This document shows, piece by piece, positions 26,988 to 36,350 of a stretch of 64,000 nucleotides of DNA. The stretch's first letter is position 1; every line of letters starts with the position of its first letter. Where the stretch lies: contig NZ_LQZT01000001.1 in assembly GCF_001703635.1 (NCBI RefSeq), positions 136,648 through 200,647 on the forward strand, given 5' to 3'. The position numbers and the translations under genes were made by a program. This stretch comes from Parahoeflea olei (GTDB lineage Bacteria; Pseudomonadota; Alphaproteobacteria; Rhizobiales; Rhizobiaceae). Below the pieces are notes generated by a model. The model had not been told where the DNA came from, ran no database searches, and worked only from the letters and a program-made list of their open reading frames with translations.

Positions 26988-28444
26988 CCCAGATCCTCCA
27001 CGGCTTTCCGCGCACCGGCGCGCGACAATGTTGCAAGGGCCTGCGCCACCGGTCCGGCCAGTTGCGCCGCCAATCCTTCGGAAAACACCTCGCGCACCGA
27101 CAGCAGCGCCCTTGCCTTGTCGGCGGGCGTGGATGCCGCGTCCGAGAGGGCGCGCAGGCGGCTCGCGAGCGGGTCCTTCACCTCGATCGGCTGGCCGCGC
27201 TCGTCCACGCCGCCGACATAGCGCATCCATGCCGCCACCGCGAGCACGAGCCCGGGGCTCTCGCGGCCCGCCGCAAGATTGTCGGCGATCGTGCCCAGGA
27301 TCCGCTGCGGCAGCTTCTGGCTGCCGTCCATGGCGATCTGCCAGGTGCGGTGCCGGATCGCCGGGTTGGCGTAGCGTCCGAACAGCGCGTCCGCATAGTC
27401 GCCGAGATCGACGCCCTCGGGGGCCGAGAAGGAGGGCATGATTTCCGTGCGCCAGAGCCGCTTGACGAAGCGCACGAACACCGGATCGGCGACCGTATCG
27501 GAAATGGTCTCGTGGCCCGCGAGATAGCCGAGATAGGCAAGCGAGGAATGCGTGCCGTTGAGCATCCTGAGCTTCATGTGCTCGTAAGGCGTGACGTCGG
27601 GCACCAGTTCGACGCCCGCCGCGGCGAGATCCGGGCAGGCGTCCGTGCCGTAGGCGGGTACGAAATCGTCCTCCACCACCCATTGCCGGAACGGCTCGCA
27701 CAGGACCGGCGCCTGATCGTGAACCCCGGTCTTCCAGGCCAGCCGGGCGATATCCTCGGGCTTGGTGGCGGGTGTGATCCGGTCGACCATGGTGGCCGGA
27801 AACCGGGCCTCCGCCTCGATCCAGTCCGCAAGGGCGGGATCGATCCGCCGCGCGAGATCGAGCACGACGCCACGCACCAGCCGGCCGTTTTCGGGAAGGT
27901 TGTCGCAGGTGAGAACCGTAAAGGGCGGCAGGCCCGCGTCCCGGCGACGGGCGAGCGCGCGCACCAGAAAGCCCGGGGCCGAGAGCGGCAGCGGATCGGT
28001 CAGGTCATGGACGATGTCCGGGTGATCCGGATTGAGCCGGCCGGTGGCGGGATCGTGGCAATAGCCCTTTTCGGTTACAGTCAGCGTGACGATGCGGATC
28101 GCCGGATCGGCCATGCGCGCAAGCACCGCTTCGGGGTCCTCGCGTGCCACCAGCACCTCGCTCAGGATCTCCACCCGGCGAATGGTCTCGCTGCCGTCGG
28201 CGGCCTGCGAGACGGCGGTGTAAACCCAGTCCTGCGGCGCCAGCCGGTCGCGCGTGTCCGGGTTCTGAAGGCTCACGCCGATGATGCCCCACGCGCCGCC
28301 CGACAGCCGCACGGCATCCTCGACATAGACACATCCGAAGGCACGGAAGAAGGCGCCGAGCCCGAGATGGACGATGCCGGCTGCGGTGCGGGGTGTGGCG
28401 CTGCGGCGAAGCCGGGGATGCTCAGCGGGCAAGCCAGCCTCCAT
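26984..28444 (-). CDS. uxuB: Fructuronate reductase (D-mannonate oxidoreductase), mannitol dehydrogenase family
   Basis: A 486-residue polyol dehydrogenase of the mannitol dehydrogenase family. It has IVHLGLGAFFRAF at the nucleotide site, LTVTEKGYCHDP, LTCDNLPENG and the C-terminal-domain active-site segment PYEHMKLRMLNGTHSSLAYLG with its catalytic Lys. UxuB reduces D-fructuronate to D-mannonate with NADH. The annotated ATG overlaps the kduD end by 23 bases without a clear Shine-Dalgarno; the in-frame TTG at 28432 sits about 5 bases after GGAGG and may be the true start. Its position between kduD and uxuA supports the uronate assignment over mannitol. Confidence 0.9.
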   Translation of the reverse strand: MEAGLPAEHPRLRRSATPRTAAGIVHLGLGAFFRAFGCVYVEDAVRLSGGAWGIIGVSLQNPDTRDRLAPQDWVYTAVSQAADGSETIRRVEILSEVLVAREDPEAVLARMADPAIRIVTLTVTEKGYCHDPATGRLNPDHPDIVHDLTDPLPLSAPGFLVRALARRRDAGLPPFTVLTCDNLPENGRLVRGVVLDLARRIDPALADWIEAEARFPATMVDRITPATKPEDIARLAWKTGVHDQAPVLCEPFRQWVVEDDFVPAYGTDACPDLAAAGVELVPDVTPYEHMKLRMLNGTHSSLAYLGYLAGHETISDTVADPVFVRFVKRLWRTEIMPSFSAPEGVDLGDYADALFGRYANPAIRHRTWQIAMDGSQKLPQRILGTIADNLAAGRESPGLVLAVAAWMRYVGGVDERGQPIEVKDPLASRLRALSDAASTPADKARALLSVREVFSEGLAAQLAGPVAQALATLSRAGARKAVEDLG

Positions 28445-29150
28445 CGACGCTCAGCACCGTGCCATGGATGTAGCCGGCTGCGGGCGAGGCAAGGAACACG
28501 GCGGCTTCTCCGATATCCTTCGCCTCGCCCCAGCGGCCCGCCGGGATTCGGTCGAGAATGGCCTGGCTGCGGTCGGGATCGTTGCGCAGCGCCTCGGTGT
28601 TGTTGGTCTCGATATAACCCGGTGCAATGGCGTTGACATTGATGCCCCTGGCCGCCCATTCATTGGCGAGCACGCGGGTGATCCCCGCCACCGCGTGCTT
28701 GGACGCGGTATAGGCCGCGACCCGGATGCCGCCCTGGAACGCGAGCAGCGAGGCGATGTTGACGATGGCGCCCGTCCCGCCCCGGTCAAAGACGGCGCGG
28801 GCGAAGGCTTGGCTCGTGAAGAACAGGGCCTTCTGGTTGACGTCGATCACCGCGTCCCAGTCTTCCTCGCGCATGTCCACCGCATCGCTGCGGCGGATGA
28901 TCCCGGCATTGTTGACGAGGATGTCGATGGGCTCACCGGAGAAGACATCGCGTGCGGCCATCGGGTCGGCGAAATCGAGCGTGATCTCGCGCGCGCCCTC
29001 GATCTGCGCCACAGTCTCGGCGCAGGAGCGGCGACCGGCGCAGATGACTTTCGCGCCCGCCCGGCCCATCGAGATGGCGATCGCCTGGCCGATGCCTGTA
29101 TTGGCGCCGGTCACCAGTGCGGTGCGGCCTTCGAGCGAGAACGGGTTCAC
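28422..29150 (-). CDS. kduD: 2-dehydro-3-deoxy-D-gluconate 5-dehydrogenase (short-chain dehydrogenase)
   Basis: A 242-residue short-chain dehydrogenase. The nucleotide motif is TALVTGANTGIGQAIA, followed by DILVNNAGIIRR, the catalytic Ser in NIASLLAFQGG, the Tyr-Lys pair in YTASKHAVAG and IAPGYIETNNTEALRND, which is characteristic of KduD. It reduces 3-deoxy-D-glycero-2,5-hexodiulosonate to 2-keto-3-deoxygluconate in the breakdown of unsaturated uronates. The GTG start overlaps the kduI stop (GTGA), so KduI and KduD are coupled. Confidence 0.92.
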   Translation of the reverse strand: MNPFSLEGRTALVTGANTGIGQAIAISMGRAGAKVICAGRRSCAETVAQIEGAREITLDFADPMAARDVFSGEPIDILVNNAGIIRRSDAVDMREEDWDAVIDVNQKALFFTSQAFARAVFDRGGTGAIVNIASLLAFQGGIRVAAYTASKHAVAGITRVLANEWAARGINVNAIAPGYIETNNTEALRNDPDRSQAILDRIPAGRWGEAKDIGEAAVFLASPAAGYIHGTVLSVDGGWLAR

Positions 29151-29971
29151 TTGAGGTCCCCCATCGCTACCATGTCCATGTCGGTGAAATCGGTATTGTC
29201 GCCGGCCATCGCCCAGCAGAAGGTGTAGGCGCCGGTGCCCGCGCCGCAATGGATCGACCAGGGCGGCGAGATCACCGCCTCCTCATTGGCCATGACGATG
29301 TGCCGGGTCTCCTCGGGCCGTCCCATGAAATGGAACACGCGCTGGTCCGCGCCCAGGTCGAAATAGAGATAGGCCTCCATGCGCCGGTCATGCAGATGCG
29401 CGGGCATGGTGTTCCACACCGAGCCCGGCTCGAACTGGGTATAGCCCATCAGAAGCTGGCAGCTTTCGGCGACCTCGGGATGCAGGAACTGCAGGATCAC
29501 GCGCTTGTTGGAGGTCTCCGCCGACCCCATCTCGACCCGGCGCGCGTCGGACATGCGGATCAGCCGGCTCGGACAGGCGCGATGCGCCGGCGCCGAGAGC
29601 ACATAGAAGCGGCCATGGCCAGAAAACGTGACCGGCCCCGATCCCATGCCGAGATAGAGCACCTCGCCGCGTTCCACCGTGTGGTCGGCGCCTGCCGCCG
29701 AAACCGTACCGGTTTCGCCGATATTGAGGATCCCCATCTCACGCCGGTCGAGGATCGAGGCGGTGCCGCATTCGGCGACGTGATCGAGCGTGAGCGATCC
29801 GCCGGCGGGCACCGCGCCGCCCAGGATCAGCCGGTCGTAATGGCTGTAGATCAGCCGGATCTCGCCATCGGCGAACAGCCCTCCCCCATGGAAATGCGAC
29901 CGCAGCCCCTCCGTGTCGAGGCTCTTGGCGGTGGCGGGATCGATGGCGTGGCGGGTTTCGACGGAAAGCAT
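29147..29971 (-). CDS. kduI: 5-dehydro-4-deoxy-D-glucuronate isomerase
   Basis: A 274-residue KduI, which isomerises 5-keto-4-deoxyuronate to 3-deoxy-D-glycero-2,5-hexodiulosonate. The cupin zinc site is visible in PAHLHDRRMEAYLYF and the later His of SIHCGAGTGAYTFCWAM. The family start region RHAIDPATAKSLDTEGLRSHF is present. The length equals the typical 275-280 residues. The ATG has AAGGAG 7 bases upstream. It lies 12 bases after kdgF and overlaps kduD. Confidence 0.93.
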   Translation of the reverse strand: MLSVETRHAIDPATAKSLDTEGLRSHFHGGGLFADGEIRLIYSHYDRLILGGAVPAGGSLTLDHVAECGTASILDRREMGILNIGETGTVSAAGADHTVERGEVLYLGMGSGPVTFSGHGRFYVLSAPAHRACPSRLIRMSDARRVEMGSAETSNKRVILQFLHPEVAESCQLLMGYTQFEPGSVWNTMPAHLHDRRMEAYLYFDLGADQRVFHFMGRPEETRHIVMANEEAVISPPWSIHCGAGTGAYTFCWAMAGDNTDFTDMDMVAMGDLK

Positions 29972-29983
29972 GGAATATCTCCT

Positions 29984-30310
29984 TCAGGAGCCGGATGTCA
30001 GAAAATCATCGCGCCGCGGCGCAAACGTGTCGATCAGGGTGCCGGGCTCGAGGCAGCGGCAGCCGTGGACCGCTCCGGACGGGATGACGAAGCTCTGCCC
30101 CGCCATCACCTCGAAGCTCTGGTCGCCCACGGTAAACGCGAAGCGGCCGGATTCCACATAGGTCGACTGCACATGCGGATGGCTGTGCATCCGACCTTCG
30201 GCGCCCTCCTCCCGGAAGCGGAAGGCGACCACCATCAGTTCCGGGCTGTCGGACAGCACCTGGCGAGTGACGCCGGGATCGGCCGGCACTTCGGGGAATG
30301 TCTTGATCAT
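29984..30310 (-). CDS. kdgF: Cupin protein of the KdgF type (unsaturated uronate ring-opening)
   Basis: A single-domain cupin of 108 residues. The metal motif is RMHSHPHVQSTYVESG, followed by GDQSFEVMAGQSFVIPSGAVHGC. KdgF converts 4,5-unsaturated uronates from pectin or alginate lysis to linear ketouronate, the substrate of KduI. The ATG at 30310 follows GAGGTG and is preferred over a GTG 6 bases upstream. It is placed directly between the TRAP permease gene and kduI, which supports the name over a generic cupin. Confidence 0.85.
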   Translation of the reverse strand: MIKTFPEVPADPGVTRQVLSDSPELMVVAFRFREEGAEGRMHSHPHVQSTYVESGRFAFTVGDQSFEVMAGQSFVIPSGAVHGCRCLEPGTLIDTFAPRRDDFLTSGS

Positions 30311-30317
30311 GATCACC

Positions 30318-31598
30318 TCAATGGAACTGGGCCGGAAGCCAGAGGGAAAGCTGCGGAATGTAGGTGACCAGCATCAGCGTGGCGAAGGCCGCGCCGTAGA
30401 ACGGCCAGATGGTGCGCATCGCCTGGGTGATCGGTATTCGCCCCACCGCGCAGCCCACGAACAGCACCGCCCCCACCGGCGGCGTGCACAGCCCGATGCC
30501 GAGATTGAGAATCAGGATCACGCCGAAATGCACCGGGTCCACCCCGAAGGCGACCGCAACCGGCAGGAAGATCGGCGTGGTAATCACGATCAGCGGCGAC
30601 ATGTCCATGAAGGTGCCGAGGATCAGGAGCACCACGTTCATCAGCAGAAGAATGATGATCGGATTGTCGGACACGCCCCTGAGCATCTCCACCATGGTGG
30701 CGGGCACCCTTGTATAGGCGAGCAGCCAGCCGAAGGCGCCGGCGCAGCCGATCACCATCAGCACCATCGCGGTGGTGCGCACGGCGGCGAAGGTGGCGGA
30801 GACGAAATCGTTCCACGACAGCGAGCGATAGACGAAGAAGGTCACGAACATCGCGTAGACCACGGCGATGTTGGAGGATTCCGACGCCGTGAAGATGCCC
30901 GAGCGCACGCCGCCGAAGATGATCGCCACCAGGATCAGACCCGGCACGGCATTCGCGAACAGGCCGAGCAGCGCGCCGGCGCCGGGAAAGGCCTCGGTCG
31001 GATAGCCGCGGCGCCGGGCCACGAACCAGGCCGCCACCATCAGCGACAGCGCCAGCACCAGGCCGGGGATGATGCCGGCGGTGAACAGGTCGGCAATCGA
31101 GATCCTGCCGCCCGCCGAGATCGAATAGATGATCATATTGTGCGAGGGCGGGATCATCAGCGCGATGATCGAGCCCACCACCGTGATGTTGACCGCATAG
31201 TCGACGTCGTAGCCGCGTGCCTTCATCTGCGGCACCATCAGCCCGCCGACCGCGCTGGCATCGGCGGCGGCAGACCCCGAGACGCCGCCGAACATCACGC
31301 TCGCGAAGATATTGACCTGGCCGAGGCCGCCGCGCAGATGGCCCACCATGGCGCCCGCGAGCGCCACCAGCCGCCGGGCGATGTCGCCGCGCACCATCAG
31401 GTCACCCGCGAAGATGAAGAACGGGATCGCCATCAGCGCAAACACCGAGACGCCGGAATTCATGCGCTGGAACACCACCACCGGGGGCAGGCCCAGATAG
31501 AGGATCGTCGCAAAACTCGACACGCCAAGGCAGAAGGCGACCGGCGTGCCGAGAAGCAGCAGGAAGACGAAGCTTCCGAACAGGACCCAGAGTTCCAT
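30318..31598 (-). CDS. dctM: TRAP transporter large permease, DctM type (uronate operon)
   Basis: A 426-residue integral membrane protein with about 12 hydrophobic helices. DctM family signatures are seen: FGGVSGSAAADASAVGG, IPPSHNMIIYS, FTASESSNIAVVYA and the C-terminal NLGIGLCTPPVGAVLFVG. It forms the Na+-driven transport channel with DctQ. The ATG lies 3 bases after the dctQ stop, with GGAGG 8 bases upstream. Position inside the uronate operon points to uronate or oligouronate import. Confidence 0.93.
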   Translation of the reverse strand: MELWVLFGSFVFLLLLGTPVAFCLGVSSFATILYLGLPPVVVFQRMNSGVSVFALMAIPFFIFAGDLMVRGDIARRLVALAGAMVGHLRGGLGQVNIFASVMFGGVSGSAAADASAVGGLMVPQMKARGYDVDYAVNITVVGSIIALMIPPSHNMIIYSISAGGRISIADLFTAGIIPGLVLALSLMVAAWFVARRRGYPTEAFPGAGALLGLFANAVPGLILVAIIFGGVRSGIFTASESSNIAVVYAMFVTFFVYRSLSWNDFVSATFAAVRTTAMVLMVIGCAGAFGWLLAYTRVPATMVEMLRGVSDNPIIILLLMNVVLLILGTFMDMSPLIVITTPIFLPVAVAFGVDPVHFGVILILNLGIGLCTPPVGAVLFVGCAVGRIPITQAMRTIWPFYGAAFATLMLVTYIPQLSLWLPAQFH

Positions 31599-31601
31599 CG
31601 C

Positions 31602-32123
31602 CTAGTCCTCCGCCACGGCTTCGCCGAAGGCGGCGGTCGGCAGGCCCGCAAGCCGCCGCGCGATCCGTTCGACCGAGAACAGCACCACCAGCAGACCGCC
31701 CGCCACCAGCGGCAGGAAATCGAAGGCGCCGGAGATGCCGAGGCTTGGCAGCACATTGGGCGCGGCGTTGAGCGCAAGCTCCGCGCCATACACGACCATC
31801 CCGCCGCCGAAGGCAATCACCACCAGATCCGAGAGGGTGCGCATCACGTCGCGCACCTGGTCGGACACCAGGTGCACGAGAATGTCGAAGGAGAGATGGT
31901 AGCCCTCGCGGATGCCGACGGCCGCGCCCAAGAAGATGAACCATCCCATGATCATCACCGATCCCGGTTCGGTCCAGGAAATGCTGTCGTTGAGCACGTA
32001 GCGCCAGAACACCTGGCAGGCGATCAGCACCGTCATCAGGACGAGTCCCGCGCCGGAAATCCACAGGGCCGCCCGCGCCATGGCGCCCGTCACCTGCGCC
32101 ACGCGTGTCATTGTCTCCCGCAT
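31602..32123 (-). CDS. dctQ: TRAP transporter small permease, DctQ type (uronate operon)
   Basis: A 173-residue protein with four predicted transmembrane helices and the DctQ signatures CQVFWRYVLNDSISWTEPGS and GWFIFLGAAVGIREGYHLSFDIL. The start at 32123 has GAGGGAG 8 bases upstream and gives MRETMTRVAQ. It is the partner of the adjacent DctM and binding protein. The C-terminus is slightly long and charged. Confidence 0.9.
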   Translation of the reverse strand: MRETMTRVAQVTGAMARAALWISGAGLVLMTVLIACQVFWRYVLNDSISWTEPGSVMIMGWFIFLGAAVGIREGYHLSFDILVHLVSDQVRDVMRTLSDLVVIAFGGGMVVYGAELALNAAPNVLPSLGISGAFDFLPLVAGGLLVVLFSVERIARRLAGLPTAAFGEAVAED

Positions 32124-32182
32124 GCCGTCAACTCCCTCAAAGGGGCGGCCCGCAGCAGGACGCTGCGGGCCGCCGGTCAAGA

Positions 32183-33163
32183 CTACTCGGTCGCCTGGAT
32201 GCGGGCGACCATGTCCTTGAGCTTGTCGGACTTGACGTATTTCTCGTAGACCGGCTTCATCGCCTCGATGAACGGGGTCTTGTCGATGTCGGTGACGATC
32301 TCGCTGCCGGCGGCACGGACCTTGTCCTCGGACTTCTTCTCCTGCGCGACCCAGAGTTCGCGCATCACCGGCACGGATTCCCTCGCCGCCTGGCGGACGA
32401 CTTCCTGGTCCTCGGCGCTGAGCTTGTCCCAGGACTTCTTCGACATCACCAGCACTTCCGGCACGATCAGGTGCTGGTCGAGCGTGTAGTATTTGGCGAC
32501 TTCGTAGTGGCCGGAGGTGTCATAGGACGGCCAGTTGTTTTCCGCGCCGTCGATCACGCCGGTCTGGATCGAGGAATAGACCTCGCCATAGGGCAGCGGC
32601 GTGGCATTGGCGCCGAGCGCGCTGACCATGTCGACGAACATGTCCGACTGCATGACGCGGAACTTCATGCCCTTCAGGTCTTCCATCGACTTGATCGGCT
32701 TTTCGCTGTTGTAGAAGCTGCGCGAGCCGCCATCGTAGAAGGCGAGGCCAACCAGGTCATGCTCCTTGAAGGCGTCGAGGATCTCCTGCCCGATCTCGCC
32801 GTCCATCACCTTGTGCATGTGGTCGACGGAGCGGAAGATATAGGGCAGCGAGGGAACCTGGGTTTCCTCGATGATGTTGTTGAACGGCCCGAGGCTCACC
32901 CGGTTGAGATCGATCGCGCCGAACTGGGTCTGCTCGATGGTGTCTTTTTCCTCACCGAGCTGGGCGGAATGATAGACCTCGACGCACAGCCTCCCGTCCG
33001 TGCGTTCCTCGATCATCTTGCCCATCGCCTCGACCGCCTCGACGGTCGGATATCCGTCGGGATGGGTGTCGGACGATTTCAGCGTGGTTTCGCAGGCATT
33101 GGCCGTCATCACCATGGCGGCCGTGGCCAGCAACATGCCAGTCAGCGATTTCATCAGTCTCAT
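32183..33163 (-). CDS. dctP: TRAP transporter substrate-binding protein, DctP type (uronate operon)
   Basis: A secreted 326-residue DctP protein with a signal peptide ([20 protein letters not shown], cut near ANA). The family motif [35 protein letters not shown] carries the conserved Arg that pairs with the ligand carboxylate, and [18 protein letters not shown] follows. The start at 33163 has GGAGGAG 8 bases upstream; an ATG 6 bases earlier is too close to it. Binding proteins in this context usually take hexuronates. It is 26 bases downstream of uxaC. Confidence 0.92.
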   Translation of the reverse strand: MRLMKSLTGMLLATAAMVMTANACETTLKSSDTHPDGYPTVEAVEAMGKMIEERTDGRLCVEVYHSAQLGEEKDTIEQTQFGAIDLNRVSLGPFNNIIEETQVPSLPYIFRSVDHMHKVMDGEIGQEILDAFKEHDLVGLAFYDGGSRSFYNSEKPIKSMEDLKGMKFRVMQSDMFVDMVSALGANATPLPYGEVYSSIQTGVIDGAENNWPSYDTSGHYEVAKYYTLDQHLIVPEVLVMSKKSWDKLSAEDQEVVRQAARESVPVMRELWVAQEKKSEDKVRAAGSEIVTDIDKTPFIEAMKPVYEKYVKSDKLKDMVARIQATE

Positions 33164-33189
33164 GGTCATTCTCCTCCCAGAAATGGCTC

Positions 33190-34596
33190 TCAGAGCCGGT
33201 AAGCTTGCTTGGCAAGCCGGTAGGCCAGGTCATTGGCGACCTCGTGGGCTTCCTCCTCGTCGAGCCGCCCGGTCGCGACCAGACTGGCAAGAAAGCCGCA
33301 GTCGACCCGCCGCGCCACATCGTGGCGCGCGGGAATGGAACAGAAGGCGCGGGTGTCGTCGTTGAAGCCGACGGTGTTGTAGAAGCCCGCGGTCTCCGTC
33401 GTCAGTTCGCGGAACCGCCGCATCCCCTCGGGGCTGTCGAAAAACCACCAGGCCGGCCCGAGCCGCAATGCCGGATAGGCGCCCGCCAGCGGCGCCAGCT
33501 CGCGGCTGTAGCTGCTTTCGTCGAGCGTGAAGACGATCACCGTGAGCCCAGGTTCCAGCCCGACCGCATCGAGCAGCGGCTTGAGGGCGCGGACGTAATC
33601 GGTGCGGGTCGGGATATCGAAGCCCTTGTCGCGCCCGAAGCGGGCCATCACCGGGGCGGAATGGTTGCGGTAACTGCCCGGATGTATCTGCAGCACCAGC
33701 CCGTCCTCAAGGCTCATGCGCGCCATCTCGGTGAGCATATGGCCGCGGAAGGCGTCGGCCTCCTCGGCGGAGCATGCACCCTTGAGCGCCTTGGCGAACA
33801 GGCCTGCGGCCTGCTGCCGACTCAAATTCTCCGTCCGCGCACTCGGATGGCCGTGATCGGTCGAGGTTGCGCCGAATTCCTTGAAATAGGCACGCCGGAC
33901 GCGGTGGGCATTGAGATAGCCCTCCCAGGTCGCCGTGTCCTCGCCGGTCAACGCGCCGAAGGCGGCGACATAGTCGGCAAAGCCGTCAAACTCAGGATCG
34001 ACCACGCTGTCGGGCCGGTAGGCGGTGACCACCCTGCCCTTCCAGCCGCTGTCGCGGATCATCCGGTGCCAGCGCAGGTCGTCGAGCGGGCTTTCGGTGG
34101 TGGCGATCGCCTCGATGTTGAAGCGCTCGAACAGCGCGCGCGGCAGGAATTCAGGCTTCTGCAGGCAATCGGCGATCTGGTCATAGGCCGCGTCGGCGGT
34201 CTCGGCCGACAGCCGCGTGGTCAGGCCGAACACGCTCTCGAAGGCATGGTCGAGCCACAGCCGCGACGGTGTGCCCCGGAACAGGTGATAGTTCTCGGCA
34301 AACAGCCGCCAGATCTTGCGTCCGTCGGTTTCGGTCGGCCCGCCATCCGCCCGCGGCACGCCCAGGCTTTCGAGGCTGATCCCCTGCGAGAACAGCATGC
34401 GGAAGACATAGTGGTCGGGCGTGATGAACAGCTGCGCGGGATCGGGGAACGGCCGGTTTTCCGCGTACCAGCGTGGATCGGTATGGCCGTGCGGACTGAT
34501 GATCGGCTTGTCTGCGACACTCTGATAGAGTTCACGCGCGATTCCACGGGTGCGGGGATCGGCCGGAAACAATCTGTCAGGGGTCAAGAGTGCCAA
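33190..34596 (-). CDS. uxaC: Uronate (glucuronate/galacturonate) isomerase
   Basis: A 468-residue UxaC of the amidohydrolase superfamily, very close to the E. coli length of 470. It isomerises D-glucuronate to D-fructuronate and D-galacturonate to D-tagaturonate. Family segments are [20 protein letters not shown] (metal His pair), [26 protein letters not shown] and [20 protein letters not shown]. The start is taken as TTG at 34596, 6 bases after GGAGG; a farther ATG at 34668 has no such signal and would overlap the divergent promoter. It is the first gene of the uronate operon. No tagaturonate reductase (UxaB) gene is seen, so galacturonate use through this route is uncertain. Confidence 0.93.
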   Translation of the reverse strand: MALLTPDRLFPADPRTRGIARELYQSVADKPIISPHGHTDPRWYAENRPFPDPAQLFITPDHYVFRMLFSQGISLESLGVPRADGGPTETDGRKIWRLFAENYHLFRGTPSRLWLDHAFESVFGLTTRLSAETADAAYDQIADCLQKPEFLPRALFERFNIEAIATTESPLDDLRWHRMIRDSGWKGRVVTAYRPDSVVDPEFDGFADYVAAFGALTGEDTATWEGYLNAHRVRRAYFKEFGATSTDHGHPSARTENLSRQQAAGLFAKALKGACSAEEADAFRGHMLTEMARMSLEDGLVLQIHPGSYRNHSAPVMARFGRDKGFDIPTRTDYVRALKPLLDAVGLEPGLTVIVFTLDESSYSRELAPLAGAYPALRLGPAWWFFDSPEGMRRFRELTTETAGFYNTVGFNDDTRAFCSIPARHDVARRVDCGFLASLVATGRLDEEEAHEVANDLAYRLAKQAYRL

Positions 34597-34639
34597 GTCA
34601 GTCCTCCAGCCAAGCCCTTCTCCCTTGGGCTTCCAATCA

Positions 34640-34668
34640 GTGCGGTAAAGTAATATGCTAGTATGCAT
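34640..34668. promoter_or_regulatory. AT-rich divergent promoter region of uxaC and the GntR-kdgK pair, with TAGTATG half site
   Basis: A short AT-rich island stands out in the 94 bases between the two divergent starts. It includes ATGCTAGTATGCATG, where the half site TAGTATG and the ATGCAT palindrome overlap. It is the natural site for the adjacent GntR regulator. The half site TAGTATG recurs, in the opposite orientation, upstream of the ytfQ-like gene (41730-41736). Confidence 0.4.
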
Positions 34669-34690
34669 GTTGAGTCAACGGAGTGAACGC

Positions 34691-35395
34691 ATGCTTGAGC
34701 CCTCCCCCTTGAGGACCCTGGAACCGCTCAACCGCCCCTCGGTGGCCGACACGGTGTTCGATCAGCTCAACCGGCAGATCCTGTCGCTGGAGCTGCCGCC
34801 CGGCACCAAGATGTCGGAGGTTGAGGTGGCCCGCGCGCTGGGCGTCTCGCGCCAGCCGGTGCGGGATGCGTTCTACCGGCTCTCCAAGCTCGGCTTCCTC
34901 TCGATCCGGCCGCAGCGGGCGACGCTGGTCTCGCAGATCTCCGAATCCGCCGTGCTGCAGGCCCGTTTCATCCGCGCCGCGCTGGAGGCCGAGACCGTGC
35001 GCATGGCGTGCCGGGTGTTGACCGCCGACGACCACGCGGCGCTCGACAGGCTGATCGAGCAGCAGCGTCAGGCGATGGAGGCGAAGGACCCGAAGAGCTT
35101 TCACGCGCTCGACGACCAGTTCCACTGGGAAATCTGCGATCGCTCCGGCCACGGCTTTGCCTGGGACATCATCCGCGAGCACAAGGCGCATATGGACAGG
35201 GTTCGCTTCCTGTCGCTGTCCTTCGCCTCCCGGGATGCCTTCGAGGACCACCTGAAAGTGATGGAGGCGATCCGCGCGCGCGACGAGCAGCAGGCCATGC
35301 TGCAGATGCACGGCCATCTGGCCCGCATCAAGACCCAGATCGTGCGCATCAAGGCCAACAACCTGCGCTATTTCGCCGACGAGGGCGAAGCATGA
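34691..35395 (+). CDS. GntR-family regulator, FadR/FCD subgroup, uronate operon
   Basis: A 234-residue FCD-type GntR regulator. The N-terminal winged helix has VADTVFDQLNRQILSLELPPGTKMSEVEVARALGVSRQPVRDAF. The all-helical effector domain follows, with metal-site His and Asp residues in SFHALDDQFHWEIC and a later His pair. The start at 34691 has GGAG 7 bases upstream. The gene overlaps kdgK by ATGA and is divergent from uxaC, so it most likely represses the uronate operon and itself until a uronate intermediate binds. UxuR/ExuR-type regulators play that role in other bacteria. Confidence 0.87.
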   Translation: MLEPSPLRTLEPLNRPSVADTVFDQLNRQILSLELPPGTKMSEVEVARALGVSRQPVRDAFYRLSKLGFLSIRPQRATLVSQISESAVLQARFIRAALEAETVRMACRVLTADDHAALDRLIEQQRQAMEAKDPKSFHALDDQFHWEICDRSGHGFAWDIIREHKAHMDRVRFLSLSFASRDAFEDHLKVMEAIRARDEQQAMLQMHGHLARIKTQIVRIKANNLRYFADEGEA

Positions 35396-36285
35396 AGCGG
35401 GCTTTCGTATCGATCGGCGAATGCATGGTGGAGATGGCGCCCACCAGCGACGGCAGCTACCGGCTCGGCTTCGCCGGGGACACGCTCAACACCGCCTGGT
35501 ACATGCGGCGCGGCCTCGGCGCCGACTGGGACGTGTCCTATGTCACCGCCGTGGGCGAGGACGAGATCTCCCGCCGCATGACCGATTTCATCGCCGCCGC
35601 CGGCATCCGCACCGATTTCGTCCGCCGCCTGCCGGACAAGACCGTGGGCCTGTACCTGATCCAGCTGAACGAGGGCGAACGCAGCTTCGCCTATTGGCGC
35701 GCGGACTCCGCGGCCCGCCGCCTCGCCGCCGATCCGGCAGCGCTGGAGACGGCGCTGCGCTCCGCCGGCCTCGTCTATTTCTCTGGCATCACGCTGGCGA
35801 TCCTGTCCGAAGACGACCGGGCGACCCTGCTCGGCGCCATCGCGCGCGCCCGCCATGGCGGCGCGACCGTGGCTTTCGACCCCAATCTCAGGCCGCGCCT
35901 GTGGCCGACGCGCGAACAGATGTGCGACGCGGTGATGGCCGCCGCGGCGCTCAGCGACATCGTGCTCCCCTCCCACGACGACGAGGCTGTGGCCTTCGGC
36001 GACGCCGATCCCGCGGCCACCGCCCGGCGCTACGCCGAAGCGGGCGCCCCGGTGGTGGTGGTCAAGAACGGGGCCGGCGACATGACGAGCCGCGCTGGCG
36101 GCCGGGAGGACACCCACGCGCCGGTGCGGGTGGACAAGGTGGTCGACACCACCGCGGCAGGCGACAGTTTCAATGCCGGCTTTCTGGCGGGGCACCTGAG
36201 CCACGGCGACCTCGCCCGCGCGATCCGGGATGGCGCCGGACTTGCGGCAAAGGTCGTCTCGCATCGCGGCGCACTGGTGGAGTAA
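35392..36285 (+). CDS. kdgK: 2-keto-3-deoxygluconate kinase (PfkB family)
   Basis: A 297-residue ribokinase-family sugar kinase. It has FVSIGECMVEMAP and GFAGDTLNTAWYMRR at the N-terminal sugar site, VAFDPNLRPRLWPT in the middle and the C-terminal anion-hole motif DTTAAGDSFNAGFLAG with the catalytic Asp. KdgK phosphorylates 2-keto-3-deoxygluconate, the common end product of UxuA and KduD in the divergent operon. The next enzyme, KDPG aldolase, is not in the window. It is coupled to the GntR gene by a 4-base overlap and is followed by a strong hairpin. Confidence 0.92.
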   Translation: MKRAFVSIGECMVEMAPTSDGSYRLGFAGDTLNTAWYMRRGLGADWDVSYVTAVGEDEISRRMTDFIAAAGIRTDFVRRLPDKTVGLYLIQLNEGERSFAYWRADSAARRLAADPAALETALRSAGLVYFSGITLAILSEDDRATLLGAIARARHGGATVAFDPNLRPRLWPTREQMCDAVMAAAALSDIVLPSHDDEAVAFGDADPAATARRYAEAGAPVVVVKNGAGDMTSRAGGREDTHAPVRVDKVVDTTAAGDSFNAGFLAGHLSHGDLARAIRDGAGLAAKVVSHRGALVE

Positions 36286-36316
36286 GGCACAGGCGACCGG
36301 GACCGGGCGGCGCATG

Positions 36317-36343
36317 CGGCCCGGCCCGCTCCCGGGCGGGCCG
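36317..36343. terminator. GC-rich hairpin between convergent kdgK and GntR genes
   Basis: CGGCCCG (36317-36323) pairs with CGGGCCG (36337-36343) and, after one bulged base, CCCG pairs with CGGG around a 4-base loop. It lies between two convergent genes and can serve both, although a long T-run is absent. Confidence 0.6.
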
Positions 36344-36350
36344 TCCGCTC

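Noticed and set aside
30267..32249. A 660-codon His- and Arg-rich open frame antisense to the TRAP permease genes
   Set aside because: Its composition is the mirror of membrane-helix codons; DctQ and DctM motifs on the other strand are decisive.
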